NCBI RefSeq assembly: GCF_003987565.1
Contig: NZ_NGJY01000002.1
Span: forward strand, 434,001-498,000
Direction of reading: 5' to 3'
From: Vagococcus fessus
GTDB taxonomy: Bacteria; Bacillota; Bacilli; Lactobacillales; Vagococcaceae
Length of the DNA stretch: 64,000 nucleotides
Below are positions 19,219 through 29,120 of this stretch, one piece after another. Made by a program: the position numbers and the translations under genes. Numbering within the stretch: position 1 is the stretch's first letter; every line of letters starts with the position of its first letter. Under the pieces are notes generated by a model that saw nothing but the letters and a program-made list of their open reading frames with translations, ran no database searches and was not told the origin of the DNA.

Positions 19219-20936
19219 TAGTCTTCTCTAAACTGTGCCTCATATAATTTTTTATATGCCCCATTTTGAACCATCAACTCGTCATGTGCCCCTTCTTCAA
19301 CAATTCCCTGTTCATCAACCACCACAATACGTGTAGCATTTTGAATAGTAGCAAGTCTATGAGCAATGATTAACGTTGTTCTTCCTTCTGCTAGTAAACC
19401 TAACGATTCTTGAATGACTTGCTCAGTCTCAGTATCTAGTGCCGATGTCGCTTCATCTAAGATTAAAATTGGCGGATTTTTTAAGAACATACGGGCAATA
19501 GCTACTCGTTGTTTTTGACCACCTGATAATTTAACACCGCGTTCGCCAACTACTGTTTCAAGACCTTCTGGCATATCAGCGACAACTTTTTCTAAGTGCG
19601 CTAATTCAATCGCTCTTCTTACTTCCTCATCAGTCGCTTTTAAATTACCATAAGCTACATTTTCACGTAACGTTCCTGGAAATAGAAAAACATCCTGCTG
19701 CACGATCCCAATATTTTCTCTTAATGACTCTAAGGTCACTTCTCTGATATCTTGCTCCCCAATTTTAATACTACCTGCAGTAATATCATAAAAACGTGGC
19801 AACAAGTTACACAATGTTGTTTTCCCTGCTCCACTCGGACCAACAAAAGCAACCGTTTCACCTTTAGGTATTGTCAATGAAATATCATCCAACACTTGTG
19901 TCCCATCACTATAATTAAACGACACATTCTCGTAAGAAATAGTTCCTGTAGCGTTTGCTAACTCAGTCGCACTTTCTTTATCTTGAACAACAGACGGTGT
20001 ATCTATTTCTGTTATGAAACGTTTAAACCCTGCAATTCCTTTAGGGTAACTCTCTATCATATTATTTACTTTTTCAATTGGACGAATAAAGACATTTGAT
20101 AATAAAATAAACCCTACAAATTGTCCATAAGTAATCTCACCACGAATGGTATAAAATGAACCAAAAATTAAAGCAAATAAACTAATCAAACGCATTAAGA
20201 AATAATTATAAGATGAACTTACTCCCATTACGCTATAAAATTTAATCTTAGACTGACGGTATAGTTGGTTTAAACGTTCAAAGCGTTTGCGTTCGTAAGC
20301 TTCATTCGTAAAGGACTGAACCACACGAATACCACTGACAGATGCTTCAATACCTGCATTGAATTCTCCTAAATTGTCATATATTTCAGTATTAACTTTT
20401 GTCATCTTTTTATTAAAGACTATCAAAGCTATCGTAATAAATGGTATTAATATAGATGTTGCAATGGCTAACTTCACATGAATTTGCATCATCAATAAGA
20501 ATGCCCCTACTAAGGTCATAATCGTAATAAAGATATCTTCTGGACCATGATGTGCTACTTCTGAAATCTCAAATAAATCGGTAGTCAATCGACTGATTAA
20601 TTTACCTGTTTTTTGATTATCATAATACTCAAATGATTGCTTTTGAAGATGAGCATATAAATCACGGCGCATATCTGTTTCAATATTAACACCTAATCTG
20701 TGACCAAATGTAACCACAATATATTGCAGAACCGTATTGACTAAATAAAAGAATAATAACGATAAACAGGCCACTATAATTAATCGCCAATTTTTTTGTG
20801 GCATGATTTTATCAATCACTTGATTAACCACAATTGGAAAGGCTAACTCCAACAATGCCGCTATAGTCGCACAACCAAAATCAAGAATAAATAAGTTCTT
20901 GTATGGCTTATAATAACTAAAAAATCGTTTTAACAT
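19218..20936 (-). CDS. ABC exporter, fused membrane and ATPase domains
   Basis: The 572-residue half-transporter has six membrane helices in the first 310 residues and one ABC ATPase. The ATPase has Walker A GPSGAGKTT, signature LSGGQKQR, Walker B ILILDEATSALD and a switch histidine (IIAHRLAT). It should act as a homodimer because no partner gene adjoins it. The sequence resembles MsbA/LmrA/YfiB-type multidrug or lipid exporters; the substrate cannot be told. The ribosome binding site GGGAGG is clear. The gene is flanked by terminators on both sides, so it is a single-gene unit. Confidence 0.88.
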   Translation of the reverse strand: MLKRFFSYYKPYKNLFILDFGCATIAALLELAFPIVVNQVIDKIMPQKNWRLIIVACLSLLFFYLVNTVLQYIVVTFGHRLGVNIETDMRRDLYAHLQKQSFEYYDNQKTGKLISRLTTDLFEISEVAHHGPEDIFITIMTLVGAFLLMMQIHVKLAIATSILIPFITIALIVFNKKMTKVNTEIYDNLGEFNAGIEASVSGIRVVQSFTNEAYERKRFERLNQLYRQSKIKFYSVMGVSSSYNYFLMRLISLFALIFGSFYTIRGEITYGQFVGFILLSNVFIRPIEKVNNMIESYPKGIAGFKRFITEIDTPSVVQDKESATELANATGTISYENVSFNYSDGTQVLDDISLTIPKGETVAFVGPSGAGKTTLCNLLPRFYDITAGSIKIGEQDIREVTLESLRENIGIVQQDVFLFPGTLRENVAYGNLKATDEEVRRAIELAHLEKVVADMPEGLETVVGERGVKLSGGQKQRVAIARMFLKNPPILILDEATSALDTETEQVIQESLGLLAEGRTTLIIAHRLATIQNATRIVVVDEQGIVEEGAHDELMVQNGAYKKLYEAQFRED

Positions 20937-21015
20937 ATAACACTTACCTCCCTTAAGTATTTAATTAAATCAAACTTATGGAAGCAAGTAAAGTAAATAG
21001 ATACTCACACAATAA

Positions 21016-21049
21016 AAGGCTCCAAAGATAAAATTATCTTTGGAGCCTT
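21016..21049 (-). terminator. Terminator downstream of the DUF1846 gene
   Basis: AAGGCTCCAAAGATAA and its complement form a near-perfect stem with a TTTTATT tail, 13 bases after the stop codon. Confidence 0.85.
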
Positions 21050-21061
21050 ACAGTTTAAAGC

Positions 21062-22570
21062 TTATACATAATATAAGTTTGATGATGGGTAATAAGGATC
21101 ACATGTTACATCCATACCAAGTTTACGTAAAATTTGTTCATCATCTTTGTTTAACATAACAGTAGAATGAGCTTGCGCACCTTCCAACTCACTTAATTTA
21201 TCGTAAGCTAATTTAGCAGTTGGGTTAGTAACCGCACTAATTGATAAAGCAATCAATACTTCATTTGCATTAAGAGCTGTCAATTTACTATTTAAATCTT
21301 CTGTTTTTAATTTTTGAATTGTTTCAAGAATAACGGGTGATAACAAGAAGTTCTCATCTGAGATATTAGCAAGTGTCTTAAGTGAATTTAATAGAGCTGC
21401 TGAACATGAATCCATTAACTCACTTGTACGACCTGTGATAATTTCACCATTTGGCAATTCAATCGCAATCACTGCTACTTTATCATTTGAATTATCATTT
21501 TCTTTCAGTTTTTCTGCATACTCACGAGCAGGCACAACTGCTGTACGGTCTTCTTGTTTTAATAAAACTTCTTCCATGATTAATTTCATACGTTGTAACA
21601 CTTCTTCGTCCACAATCCCTTTTTTAAAGTCACATGCAGTTGAAAAGTAACGACGAATAATCTCTTGTTTTGATGCTTCTTGAACCACAGCATCATCTGT
21701 AATCCCAAAACCAACACGATTAACACCCATATCTGTTGGTGATTGGAAGACTGATTCTTTTCCTGTAATTTTCTCAATAATACGTTTAATAACAGGGAAA
21801 GTCTCGATATCACGGTTGTAGTTAACAGCCACTTCTTTGTATTTTTCATAATGGAATGAATCAATCATATTAACATCTTTTAGATCCACTGTTGCTGCTT
21901 CGTACGCAATATTTAAAGGATGTTTTAATGGCACGTTCCATACTGGGAATGTTTCAAATTTTGAATAATCAGCTGAACGTCCTAGACGACTTTCATGATA
22001 CAACTGATTTAAACACGTTGCTAATTTACCACTACCTGCACCGGGTGCTGTTACGACAACAATCGGCTTAGTTGTTTCAACGTATGTATTTTTACCAAAC
22101 CCTTCATCACTTACGATTTTTTCAACGTTTGATGGGTAATCTTCAATCGCTTCATGTGTGTAAACTTTTAAACCACGACGCTCTAATTTGTTGATGAATA
22201 ACTTAGTTGACGGTTGACCACTGTAACGTGTAATTACAACACTATTTACTGATAAGCCATATTCTGTTAACTCATCAATTGAGCGTAAAATATCCATATC
22301 ATAAGTAATCCCATAATCACCACGAATTTTGTTTCGTTCGATATCGCCAGCATAGACACAAATAATAATCTCAGCTTGGTCTTTCAAACGGTGCAACAGT
22401 TTAATCTTCGCATCTTCATCGAAACCTGGAAGAACACGTTTAGCATGTTTATCTCCGATTAGCTTACCACCAAACTCTAAATACAATTTATCGTAGTTAT
22501 TCACTCTCTCTAAAATGTACTTCGTTTGCTCTTCAATATACTTCTGTGGGTCAAAACCTAATTTCTTCAT
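21062..22570 (-). CDS. DUF1846 (UPF0371) family protein
   Basis: The 502-residue cytosolic protein belongs to the DUF1846 family, which is widespread in Firmicutes and Actinobacteria and has no settled function. It starts [20 protein letters not shown], characteristic of the family. A glycine-rich APGAGSGK at residues 175-182 looks like a nucleotide-binding loop. The protein is full length compared with homologues I recall. A GGAGGG ribosome binding site precedes the ATG, and the gene is transcribed alone. I would not assign a reaction from sequence alone. Confidence 0.85.
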   Translation of the reverse strand: MKKLGFDPQKYIEEQTKYILERVNNYDKLYLEFGGKLIGDKHAKRVLPGFDEDAKIKLLHRLKDQAEIIICVYAGDIERNKIRGDYGITYDMDILRSIDELTEYGLSVNSVVITRYSGQPSTKLFINKLERRGLKVYTHEAIEDYPSNVEKIVSDEGFGKNTYVETTKPIVVVTAPGAGSGKLATCLNQLYHESRLGRSADYSKFETFPVWNVPLKHPLNIAYEAATVDLKDVNMIDSFHYEKYKEVAVNYNRDIETFPVIKRIIEKITGKESVFQSPTDMGVNRVGFGITDDAVVQEASKQEIIRRYFSTACDFKKGIVDEEVLQRMKLIMEEVLLKQEDRTAVVPAREYAEKLKENDNSNDKVAVIAIELPNGEIITGRTSELMDSCSAALLNSLKTLANISDENFLLSPVILETIQKLKTEDLNSKLTALNANEVLIALSISAVTNPTAKLAYDKLSELEGAQAHSTVMLNKDDEQILRKLGMDVTCDPYYPSSNLYYV

Positions 22571-22755
22571 TCTTCGCCCTCCGCTATCTTCTTTTCTCTC
22601 AAAATCATATTCATTTATTATAGACCAGATTCGCTATTTGACAAGCTTTTTCGCCACTTTTTTCAAAAAAAAGGCTTACAATTTAATATATTTAAACTTC
22701 CGTTTTTTTTGTGTTATTATAGTATCGAACCCCTAAAAATTAAGGAGGGCTTATC

Positions 22756-23655
22756 TTGAAAATTTCTGAGGGCTATATGCCTTATTTAGGTTACCAAACG
22801 TATTACCGAATTGTAGGTGACCCTAATCCTACAAAAAAACCATTAATTTTATTACACGGAGGACCTGGCTCCTCTCATAATTATTTTGAATTACTAGACA
22901 AACTTGCAATAGAAGATAATCGTCAACTTGTTATGTATGACCAAATCGGCTGTGGGCTTTCTGCCACACCATCACGTGCTGATTTATGGTGTTCTAAAAC
23001 GTGGATAGAAGAATTAATCGCACTTCGAGATTTCTTAAACCTTGAAGACTGTCATATCTTAGGTCAATCATGGGGAGGCATGTTAGCTATTGAATACCTG
23101 TGCGACTATGCGCCAAAAGGTATTTCTAGTGTTATCCTATCAAGCACACTCCCTTCATCAGAACTTTGGTCACAAGAACAACACCGTTTAATCAAGCTCA
23201 TGTCCGACGAACACCAAGCTGCAATCAAATGGGCTGAAGAACATAATGACTTCACTCGACCAGAATATCTTGAAGCAAATGATGTTTTCATGCAACTTCA
23301 CGCTGGAGATACACCTGATGAAACGTCTCCAGAACCTCTTCGTCGTAAAAAAGCGAGCGGTGAAGAAGCCTATATAACAGCCTGGGGGCCAAATGAATTC
23401 CATCCTAATGGTAATTTAAGCAACTGGGACTACCGTGACAAGCTATCAACTATCACTATCCCAACTCTTGTCACAAGTGGGACAAATGACTTATCCACTC
23501 CGCTTATTGCTAAGACAATGGCAGATGGCATTCCTAATGCCGAATGGACACTGTTCCCTTATAGTCGACACATGCCTTTTGTTGAAGAAAACGAAGATTA
23601 TATTGCCTTACTTAAAACTTGGCTTAATAAAATTGACTCTCAAAAAAGTAGCTAG
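22756..23655 (+). CDS. Proline iminopeptidase family alpha/beta hydrolase
   Basis: The 299-residue cytosolic hydrolase has the oxyanion motif LLHGGPGSS (residues 32-40) and nucleophile elbow GQSWGG (Ser105). It also has the catalytic aspartate region TSGTNDLSTP and a histidine near the C-terminus (SRHMPF). This is the S33 prolyl aminopeptidase family, which releases N-terminal proline or similar residues from peptides; PepIP and PepR are lactic acid bacteria members. The start is TTG at 22756 with AAGGAGGG upstream. It is monocistronic and ends in a terminator. Confidence 0.88.
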   Translation: MKISEGYMPYLGYQTYYRIVGDPNPTKKPLILLHGGPGSSHNYFELLDKLAIEDNRQLVMYDQIGCGLSATPSRADLWCSKTWIEELIALRDFLNLEDCHILGQSWGGMLAIEYLCDYAPKGISSVILSSTLPSSELWSQEQHRLIKLMSDEHQAAIKWAEEHNDFTRPEYLEANDVFMQLHAGDTPDETSPEPLRRKKASGEEAYITAWGPNEFHPNGNLSNWDYRDKLSTITIPTLVTSGTNDLSTPLIAKTMADGIPNAEWTLFPYSRHMPFVEENEDYIALLKTWLNKIDSQKSS

Positions 23656-23680
23656 ACATCCCCGTCTAACTGCTTTTTTA
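23644..23680 (+). terminator. Terminator downstream of the iminopeptidase gene
   Basis: AAAAAGTAGCTAGAC pairs with GTCTAACTGCTTTTT. The stem includes the stop codon, and a T-run follows. Confidence 0.8.
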
Positions 23681-23762
23681 TTTTTTACTTTCTACTATTG
23701 AGTAGTAAATTTTAAATAAACATTAAATTGACGTTCTTCTTCCTACTATATTTGCGTCAGTG

Positions 23763-23771
23763 TGTTAAAAT
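23763..23771 (+). promoter_or_regulatory. Candidate extended -10 promoter of the mevalonate operon
   Basis: TGT-TAAAAT lies about 67 bases before the mvaS start codon. No good -35 is present, as is common with extended -10 elements. Confidence 0.35.
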
Positions 23772-23837
23772 CAATAAGGATATGTTTCACAGAGTTGATG
23801 AAATACTATAAAAATAACATTGAAAGTTGGAACTACT

Positions 23838-25010
23838 ATGACTATTGGTATTGATAAATTAAATTTCTTTGCACCGAATCTTTACGTTGACCTAGTTGAC
23901 CTTGCGACAGCTCGTGGGGTAGAACCAGCTAAATATACGATCGGGATTGGACAAGAAAAAATGGCCTTCCCACCTCTTACGCAAGATACTATCTCAATGG
24001 GAGCTAATGCTGCATTACCTATCGTTTCAAAAGAAGACGCAGAACTTATTGATTTAGTCATCTTAGGAACTGAGTCAGGTATTGACTATTCAAAAGCTGG
24101 TGCGACAGTTATCCACCAACTTCTTGGTGTTCAGCCATTTGCTAGAGCCATTGAAATTAAACAAGCGTGCTACGGTGCAACAGCAGGACTTTTAATGGCT
24201 AAAGATTACATTACATCTCATCCTGGAAGAAAAGCATTAGTTATTGCATCTGATATTGCCCGCTATGGTCTAGCGACTGGCGGTGAAGTTACTCAAGGAG
24301 CAGGCGCTGTTGCTATGCTCATTAGCGAAAATCCTAAAATCTTAGAATTAGAAGATGAATCTGTTGTCTATACTGACAACATCTTTGATTTTTGGCGCCC
24401 GGTTTACAGTGATAATGCCTTAGTTGACGGTAAATTTTCAAACGAAGCCTACATTAATTTCTTTTCAACTGTTTGGGAAGAATATAAACGACGTACCAAT
24501 CGTTCTTTAGACGATTTCGAAGCACTATGCTTCCACTTACCTTACTCTAAGATGGGTAAAAAAGCATTGCTTCCAGTTTTGGAAAACGATGAGGCAACTG
24601 ATGCTATCAAAGAAAAACTATTAACCAACTACGAGCACAGTATTTTACATACTAAAGCTATCGGAAACATTTACACAGGTTCACTTTACTTAGGACTATG
24701 TTCACTACTTGACAACCAACCTAACTTAAAAGACAACCAGTTGATAGGCTTATTCAGCTACGGTTCTGGTGCTGTTGGCGAATTCTTTACAGGTCGTTTA
24801 GTACCTGGCTTCTCTGACCATTTACAAACGGAAGCACATCGTAACTTATTAAATGAACGCCAAGCGTTAACTATTCCAGAATACGAATCATTATTTAAAG
24901 AAAAATTACCACAAGATGGCTCTGAAATGAGACTTGATACTCAAGCAGACCCTGCGTCAATTTGTATCGAAAAAATAACAGATCATCAACGTTACTACCA
25001 TAAAAAATAA
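23838..25010 (+). CDS. mvaS: Hydroxymethylglutaryl-CoA synthase
   Basis: The 390-residue enzyme condenses acetyl-CoA with acetoacetyl-CoA to HMG-CoA, the committed step to mevalonate and isoprenoids. It matches bacterial MvaS along its length. It starts MTIGIDKLNFF, has the catalytic cysteine at residue 111 (EIKQACYGATAGL), and keeps GAGAVAMLI and FSYGSGAVGEFFTG. I chose the ATG at 23838 over an upstream TTG at 23820 because homologues begin at this methionine. It heads a three-gene operon with the thiolase and HMG-CoA reductase; in Enterococcus mvaS is likewise beside mvaE, though usually with another orientation. Confidence 0.95.
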   Translation: MTIGIDKLNFFAPNLYVDLVDLATARGVEPAKYTIGIGQEKMAFPPLTQDTISMGANAALPIVSKEDAELIDLVILGTESGIDYSKAGATVIHQLLGVQPFARAIEIKQACYGATAGLLMAKDYITSHPGRKALVIASDIARYGLATGGEVTQGAGAVAMLISENPKILELEDESVVYTDNIFDFWRPVYSDNALVDGKFSNEAYINFFSTVWEEYKRRTNRSLDDFEALCFHLPYSKMGKKALLPVLENDEATDAIKEKLLTNYEHSILHTKAIGNIYTGSLYLGLCSLLDNQPNLKDNQLIGLFSYGSGAVGEFFTGRLVPGFSDHLQTEAHRNLLNERQALTIPEYESLFKEKLPQDGSEMRLDTQADPASICIEKITDHQRYYHKK

Positions 25011-25027
25011 ACTATTGGAGGATCCTC

Positions 25028-26203
25028 ATGAGAGAAGTTGTTATTGTTAGTGCTGTACGCACACCAATTGGAAAATTTAAAGGGGCTTTTAACAACACTT
25101 CTGCAGTCTCACTAGGTACGAGCGCAGTCAAAGAGTTACTTAATCGCAGTCAGGTTGACCCTACTTCAATCGATCAAGTTATTTTAGGAAATGTTTTACA
25201 AGCAGGTATCGGTCAAAATCCTGCTCGTCAAGTTGCTATTCATTCAGATATCCCTACTACGACACCCGCTATGACCATTAATGAAGTCTGCGGTTCTGGA
25301 TTAAAATCTGTTATTTTAGGGAAGCAAGCCATTCAACTTGGAGATGCGGATACTGTTATTGTTGGAGGAATTGAAAATATGTCACTTTCACCTCTTTTAC
25401 ATCACCGTCCTCTAGCTGACCAACACTTTGATGAAAGCTTACTTGTTGATTCAATGATTAGCGATGGTTTAACTGATGCTTTTAGTCACCAACATATGGG
25501 AACTACCGCAGAAGCTGTTGCGGAAAAGTATCAGATTACTCGTCAGGAACAAGATACTTATGCAAATAATTCTCAATTAAAGGCTGCTGCAGCACGTGAT
25601 GCTGGTTATTTTGAAAATGAAATTGTCCCTGTCACACTAGCCGATGGAACTGTTATTTCAGAAGATCAAGGCATTCGTCCAACTAGTTCGGAAGAAAAAT
25701 TAGCGACATTAAAACCTGCTTTCCAAAAAGATGGCACCGTAACAGCTGGTAATGCATCGACTATTAACGACGGCGCTTCGGTTCTATTACTAATGGCCAA
25801 AGACGTTGCGGATGCTAAGAATATTCCGTATATGGCTACAGTTGGTGCCTATTCAGAAATCGGAAATGACCCTAACTACATGGGTTATGCCCCTTACTAT
25901 GCTATAAAACAATTAATGACTAAAATGGATTGTGATATTTCTGATATTGACTTATTTGAAATTAATGAGGCTTTTGCTTCACAATCACTTGCTATCGTAA
26001 AAGACTTAGCCTTACCAACTGAAAAAGTTAATATTAATGGCGGAGCAATAGCTTTAGGACATCCATTAGGCGCATCTGGCGCTCGAATTTTAACAACACT
26101 TCTTTATACTATGGAACGTGAAAACAAAACAAACGGGATTGCCTCACTTTGTGTAGGTGGTGGTATTGGTTTAGCACTTGCTGTTTCACGCCCAACTAAA
26201 TAA
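25028..26203 (+). CDS. Acetyl-CoA C-acetyltransferase (thiolase half of MvaE)
   Basis: The 391-residue thiolase joins two acetyl-CoA to acetoacetyl-CoA, feeding MvaS. The active-site cysteine is C88 (NEVCGSGLKSV). The histidine motif GGAIALGHPLGASGARI and the terminal CVGGGIGLA are present. The gene starts 17 bases after mvaS with an excellent GGAGG site. In Enterococcus this domain is fused in front of HMG-CoA reductase as MvaE. Here it ends with TAA, and the reductase ATG follows three codons later in the same reading frame. Confidence 0.95.
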   Translation: MREVVIVSAVRTPIGKFKGAFNNTSAVSLGTSAVKELLNRSQVDPTSIDQVILGNVLQAGIGQNPARQVAIHSDIPTTTPAMTINEVCGSGLKSVILGKQAIQLGDADTVIVGGIENMSLSPLLHHRPLADQHFDESLLVDSMISDGLTDAFSHQHMGTTAEAVAEKYQITRQEQDTYANNSQLKAAAARDAGYFENEIVPVTLADGTVISEDQGIRPTSSEEKLATLKPAFQKDGTVTAGNASTINDGASVLLLMAKDVADAKNIPYMATVGAYSEIGNDPNYMGYAPYYAIKQLMTKMDCDISDIDLFEINEAFASQSLAIVKDLALPTEKVNINGGAIALGHPLGASGARILTTLLYTMERENKTNGIASLCVGGGIGLALAVSRPTK

Positions 26204-26212
26204 GGAGCTATC

Positions 26213-27493
26213 ATGACATCTAACTTATCAAAATTTTATAAAAAAACGAGAGCTGAACGTTTAGCCCAACTCCACGAAGAAGGTTTTTTAAGCTCAGACT
26301 CTCTTAAATTAATTGAAGCAAATACCGTTCTTGAAGAGACTGTCGCAAATAGTTTAATCGAAAATCAAATTGGCCAATTCCCACTACCTATGGGCGTTGC
26401 ACTTAATTTTATTGTAGACGGTAAAGATATTGTCGTCCCTATGGTTGTAGAAGAACCCTCTGTTATTGCGGCATGTAGTAACGGGGCTAAATTTATGCGT
26501 CCTCTTGGTGGTTTCAAAACTACCGTCAAGGAACGTGGCCTAATTGGTCAAATTATTATTAGTGATTTAGAGGATTTCGAACAAGCTAAAGCTACTATTT
26601 TAAGTCACGAACAGGACATTTTTGAATTAGCAAAAGAAGCCCACCCTTCAATCGTTGCTCGTGGTGGTGGCCTACTAAGTATCGAACCTCGTTTTATTAA
26701 AAATGAATCTGGCGACATTGAATTCTTAACCATCCATCTTATTGTGGATGTGAAAGATGCAATGGGTGCTAACATCGTCAATACACTACTCGAAGGAACT
26801 AAAAATCAAATCAACGAGTGGCTAGGTGGCAACTGCCTAATGAGTATTTTAAGTAATTATAACGACCACTCACTTGTCACAAGTCATTGTCGTGTATCCT
26901 TTGATGACTTAGCTACTTCCGATATGGACGGGGAAACGATTGCCAAAAGGATCGTTGCGGCAACGCGCTATGCTAAACTTGATCCTTACCGGGCAGCTAC
27001 TCATAATAAAGGAATAATGAATGGGATCGACTCTGTCCTTATCGCAACTGGTAATGATACACGTGCTGTTGCAGCCGGAGCACATGCATTTGCTTCTCGT
27101 ACTGGTAGCTATCAAAGTATGTCTAATTGGACGATTAACGAACAAAGAGAACTTGTCGGCGAATTAACCCTACCGATGCCTGTCGGCTCTGTAGGAGGCG
27201 CTATTAGCGTTCTACCACTTGCTAAAATCAATCAAGAGCTATTACAACTTGAGTCGGCTGTCGATTTAGCTAAAGCGGTTGTTTCAGTTGGATTGGCTCA
27301 AAACTTCTCTGCTCTAAAAGCTTTAGTCAGCGAAGGGATTCAACGTGGGCATATGAGTCTTCATGCTAAGTCACTCGCTATCCATGCTGGTGCAACCGGC
27401 GATGAGATAGATGAACTAGCCAATCAATTAAAAAATGAAAAACAAATGAATTCAAAACGAGCTACTGAATTATTAATTACTATTAGATCATAA
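26213..27493 (+). CDS. mvaA: HMG-CoA reductase, class II
   Basis: The 426-residue enzyme reduces HMG-CoA to mevalonate with NAD(P)H. Class II features are visible: the EEPSVIAACSNGAKF segment with its catalytic glutamate, the DAMGANIVNT nucleotide/catalytic motif, and the C-terminal histidine in GHMSLHAKSLA. The ribosome binding site (AAGGAG) overlaps the thiolase stop codon, and the ATG is nine bases after that stop. This is consistent with efficient coupled translation. It matches the C-terminal half of Enterococcus MvaE. The operon ends in a terminator. Confidence 0.95.
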   Translation: MTSNLSKFYKKTRAERLAQLHEEGFLSSDSLKLIEANTVLEETVANSLIENQIGQFPLPMGVALNFIVDGKDIVVPMVVEEPSVIAACSNGAKFMRPLGGFKTTVKERGLIGQIIISDLEDFEQAKATILSHEQDIFELAKEAHPSIVARGGGLLSIEPRFIKNESGDIEFLTIHLIVDVKDAMGANIVNTLLEGTKNQINEWLGGNCLMSILSNYNDHSLVTSHCRVSFDDLATSDMDGETIAKRIVAATRYAKLDPYRAATHNKGIMNGIDSVLIATGNDTRAVAAGAHAFASRTGSYQSMSNWTINEQRELVGELTLPMPVGSVGGAISVLPLAKINQELLQLESAVDLAKAVVSVGLAQNFSALKALVSEGIQRGHMSLHAKSLAIHAGATGDEIDELANQLKNEKQMNSKRATELLITIRS

Positions 27494-27530
27494 AAAAAGA
27501 GCTGATGCTGTATGCATCAACTCTTTTTTT
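27493..27530. terminator. Bidirectional terminator after the mevalonate operon
   Basis: AAAGAGCTGATG pairs with CATCAACTCTTT, with flanking A and T runs, between convergent genes. Confidence 0.85.
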
Positions 27531-28878
27531 ATGTGAAGAATATGTAATAAATCGCACCAATAATCGCTAACGCTATTAATAATATCATATACCATGGTAG
27601 GTTAATTAAAATTAAACCTGTTAATGCTATACCTAGTAAACCAGCTCCTATTATCTTAGCAAATTTAACTGAGCGTATTTTTTTCCCCTTAATTGATACA
27701 TCAGGAACATATTCATTAAATCCGCCTCTAAAGAATAAAACGCCAACCAAAGCTAATGCTACACAAACTAAATTTGTTAGCAGCTTAACTGGTACTTTAT
27801 ATATTTTAGGTGGGTTAACGGCTACTTTCCCAAAGATAACACGTCCTTTATCTAATGTCACACGTTTATCTTTTTCAATTGTATTCACTATCACATCTGT
27901 TAAACGATTTGAACTTGTTAAGTCAGCATCTTGAGTAGGTGTCCAAATCATGATACCTAATGATTTCAACTCGATAGAGGCCTCCGTTTTTTCTTTAATC
28001 GTTTTTTTATTATTAAAGTGGTATTCAGCACCATTATAGGTAATTTTATCACCTTTAATCTTATCTTGAGCGATATTTAAAATACGATTGTAAGTCATAA
28101 CTGTTCCAATATTAGACTTAGCATAATAAGGAACACCTGCAATTAAGTGGGACATTTTATCGCCGCCCATTAACTTATTCCAATACTTCAAACTGTTCGC
28201 TTGTAAGTCTACTGGCGAGTGACTAACCTCTCCTGGAACTTGTGCATCATAAGCCATGATATTTACCCAATCCGCTGTATTTAATGCTTCAGGAGTAAAA
28301 TTATCTTCCCATTTACCAGTAATATCACCGGTTGAACCAATCCCTGAAGGTACACAAATCGATATCTTAACTTCTCTAGGAGTTAGTTCTTTTTTTAATG
28401 CCTTCATAAAACTTTCAAATTGAGCTGCTTCAGAAACATCTGGATACTCCCAATCAATATCAATTGTATCTAATTCATATTTATCAACTAATTTAGCAAT
28501 ATTCTTTACAAAAGTTGACAAATTCTCTTTCGATGTTGCTTGGACAAAGTTATCACTTAAATTCCAACCACCAATACTAACCCCTGCTCTAACACGGTGC
28601 TTGTGCGCCTTAGTTACAAATTCTTTTAATTGTGATGCACTACCTGTATCAGAAAATTTCAACTCTCCATTATTCTCAGGAACCATTGAAAAAAAGTTAA
28701 CATCTGTAAATTGAGTAAAATCAACTGTGTCGTCAATATGACCAACATCATAATCTGGTAAGTACCCTACTGTCTTGAACTTTGCTCGCTCTGCTTGACT
28801 CGTCTGTCCAAAACCTAAAAGACTAGTCATCGCAACAATCACAAGCAAACCAATCATTAAAATTCGATTATTCTTCAT
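27529..28878 (-). CDS. GH18 glycosidase with C-terminal membrane anchor
   Basis: The 449-residue protein has an N-terminal signal/anchor helix (residues 5-27). A glycoside hydrolase 18 barrel follows (about 35-340), with SIGGW, the catalytic DXXDXDXE motif as DTIDIDWE, MAYD and a terminal MIWTP. It ends in hydrophobic segments: one at about 372-392 and a longer pair at about 408-449. GH18 enzymes cleave beta-1,4-GlcNAc bonds in chitin, N-glycans or related polymers. The intact glutamate predicts activity outside the membrane. The C-terminal anchors are unusual for secreted chitinases. The substrate is unknown. An AAGGGG site precedes the ATG. Confidence 0.82.
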   Translation of the reverse strand: MKNNRILMIGLLVIVAMTSLLGFGQTSQAERAKFKTVGYLPDYDVGHIDDTVDFTQFTDVNFFSMVPENNGELKFSDTGSASQLKEFVTKAHKHRVRAGVSIGGWNLSDNFVQATSKENLSTFVKNIAKLVDKYELDTIDIDWEYPDVSEAAQFESFMKALKKELTPREVKISICVPSGIGSTGDITGKWEDNFTPEALNTADWVNIMAYDAQVPGEVSHSPVDLQANSLKYWNKLMGGDKMSHLIAGVPYYAKSNIGTVMTYNRILNIAQDKIKGDKITYNGAEYHFNNKKTIKEKTEASIELKSLGIMIWTPTQDADLTSSNRLTDVIVNTIEKDKRVTLDKGRVIFGKVAVNPPKIYKVPVKLLTNLVCVALALVGVLFFRGGFNEYVPDVSIKGKKIRSVKFAKIIGAGLLGIALTGLILINLPWYMILLIALAIIGAIYYIFFT

Positions 28879-29080
28879 TTTTTCCCCTTAATATACAACC
28901 ACGTTATCTAACCGTAGTGTTTCATAGTCTTACATTATCATAAAAATAACACATTTTGAAAATGGTACTTAGTTATATTTTAATATACTCTGACTCTATT
29001 AACAACGTGTATTCGTAAAAAAGTTAGTTTAAATAAAAAAAGACATTCATTTTTATAAATTTTTCATCTTATTCGTAAAG

Positions 29081-29110
29081 AAAAAGACGACTCAGGTAAG
29101 AGCCGTCCTT
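29081..29110 (-). terminator. Terminator downstream of the peptide symporter
   Basis: On the minus strand, GACGGCTC pairs with GAGTCGTC, followed by TTTTTCTTT. Confidence 0.7.
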
Positions 29111-29120
29111 GATTTAGTAA

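Noticed and set aside
26190-26215. Frameshift or sequencing error splitting mvaE
   Set aside because: No frameshift is needed since both parts are in one frame. The stop is followed by a well-spaced AAGGAG and ATG, which looks like a real gene start. A single-base error at the stop cannot be fully excluded.
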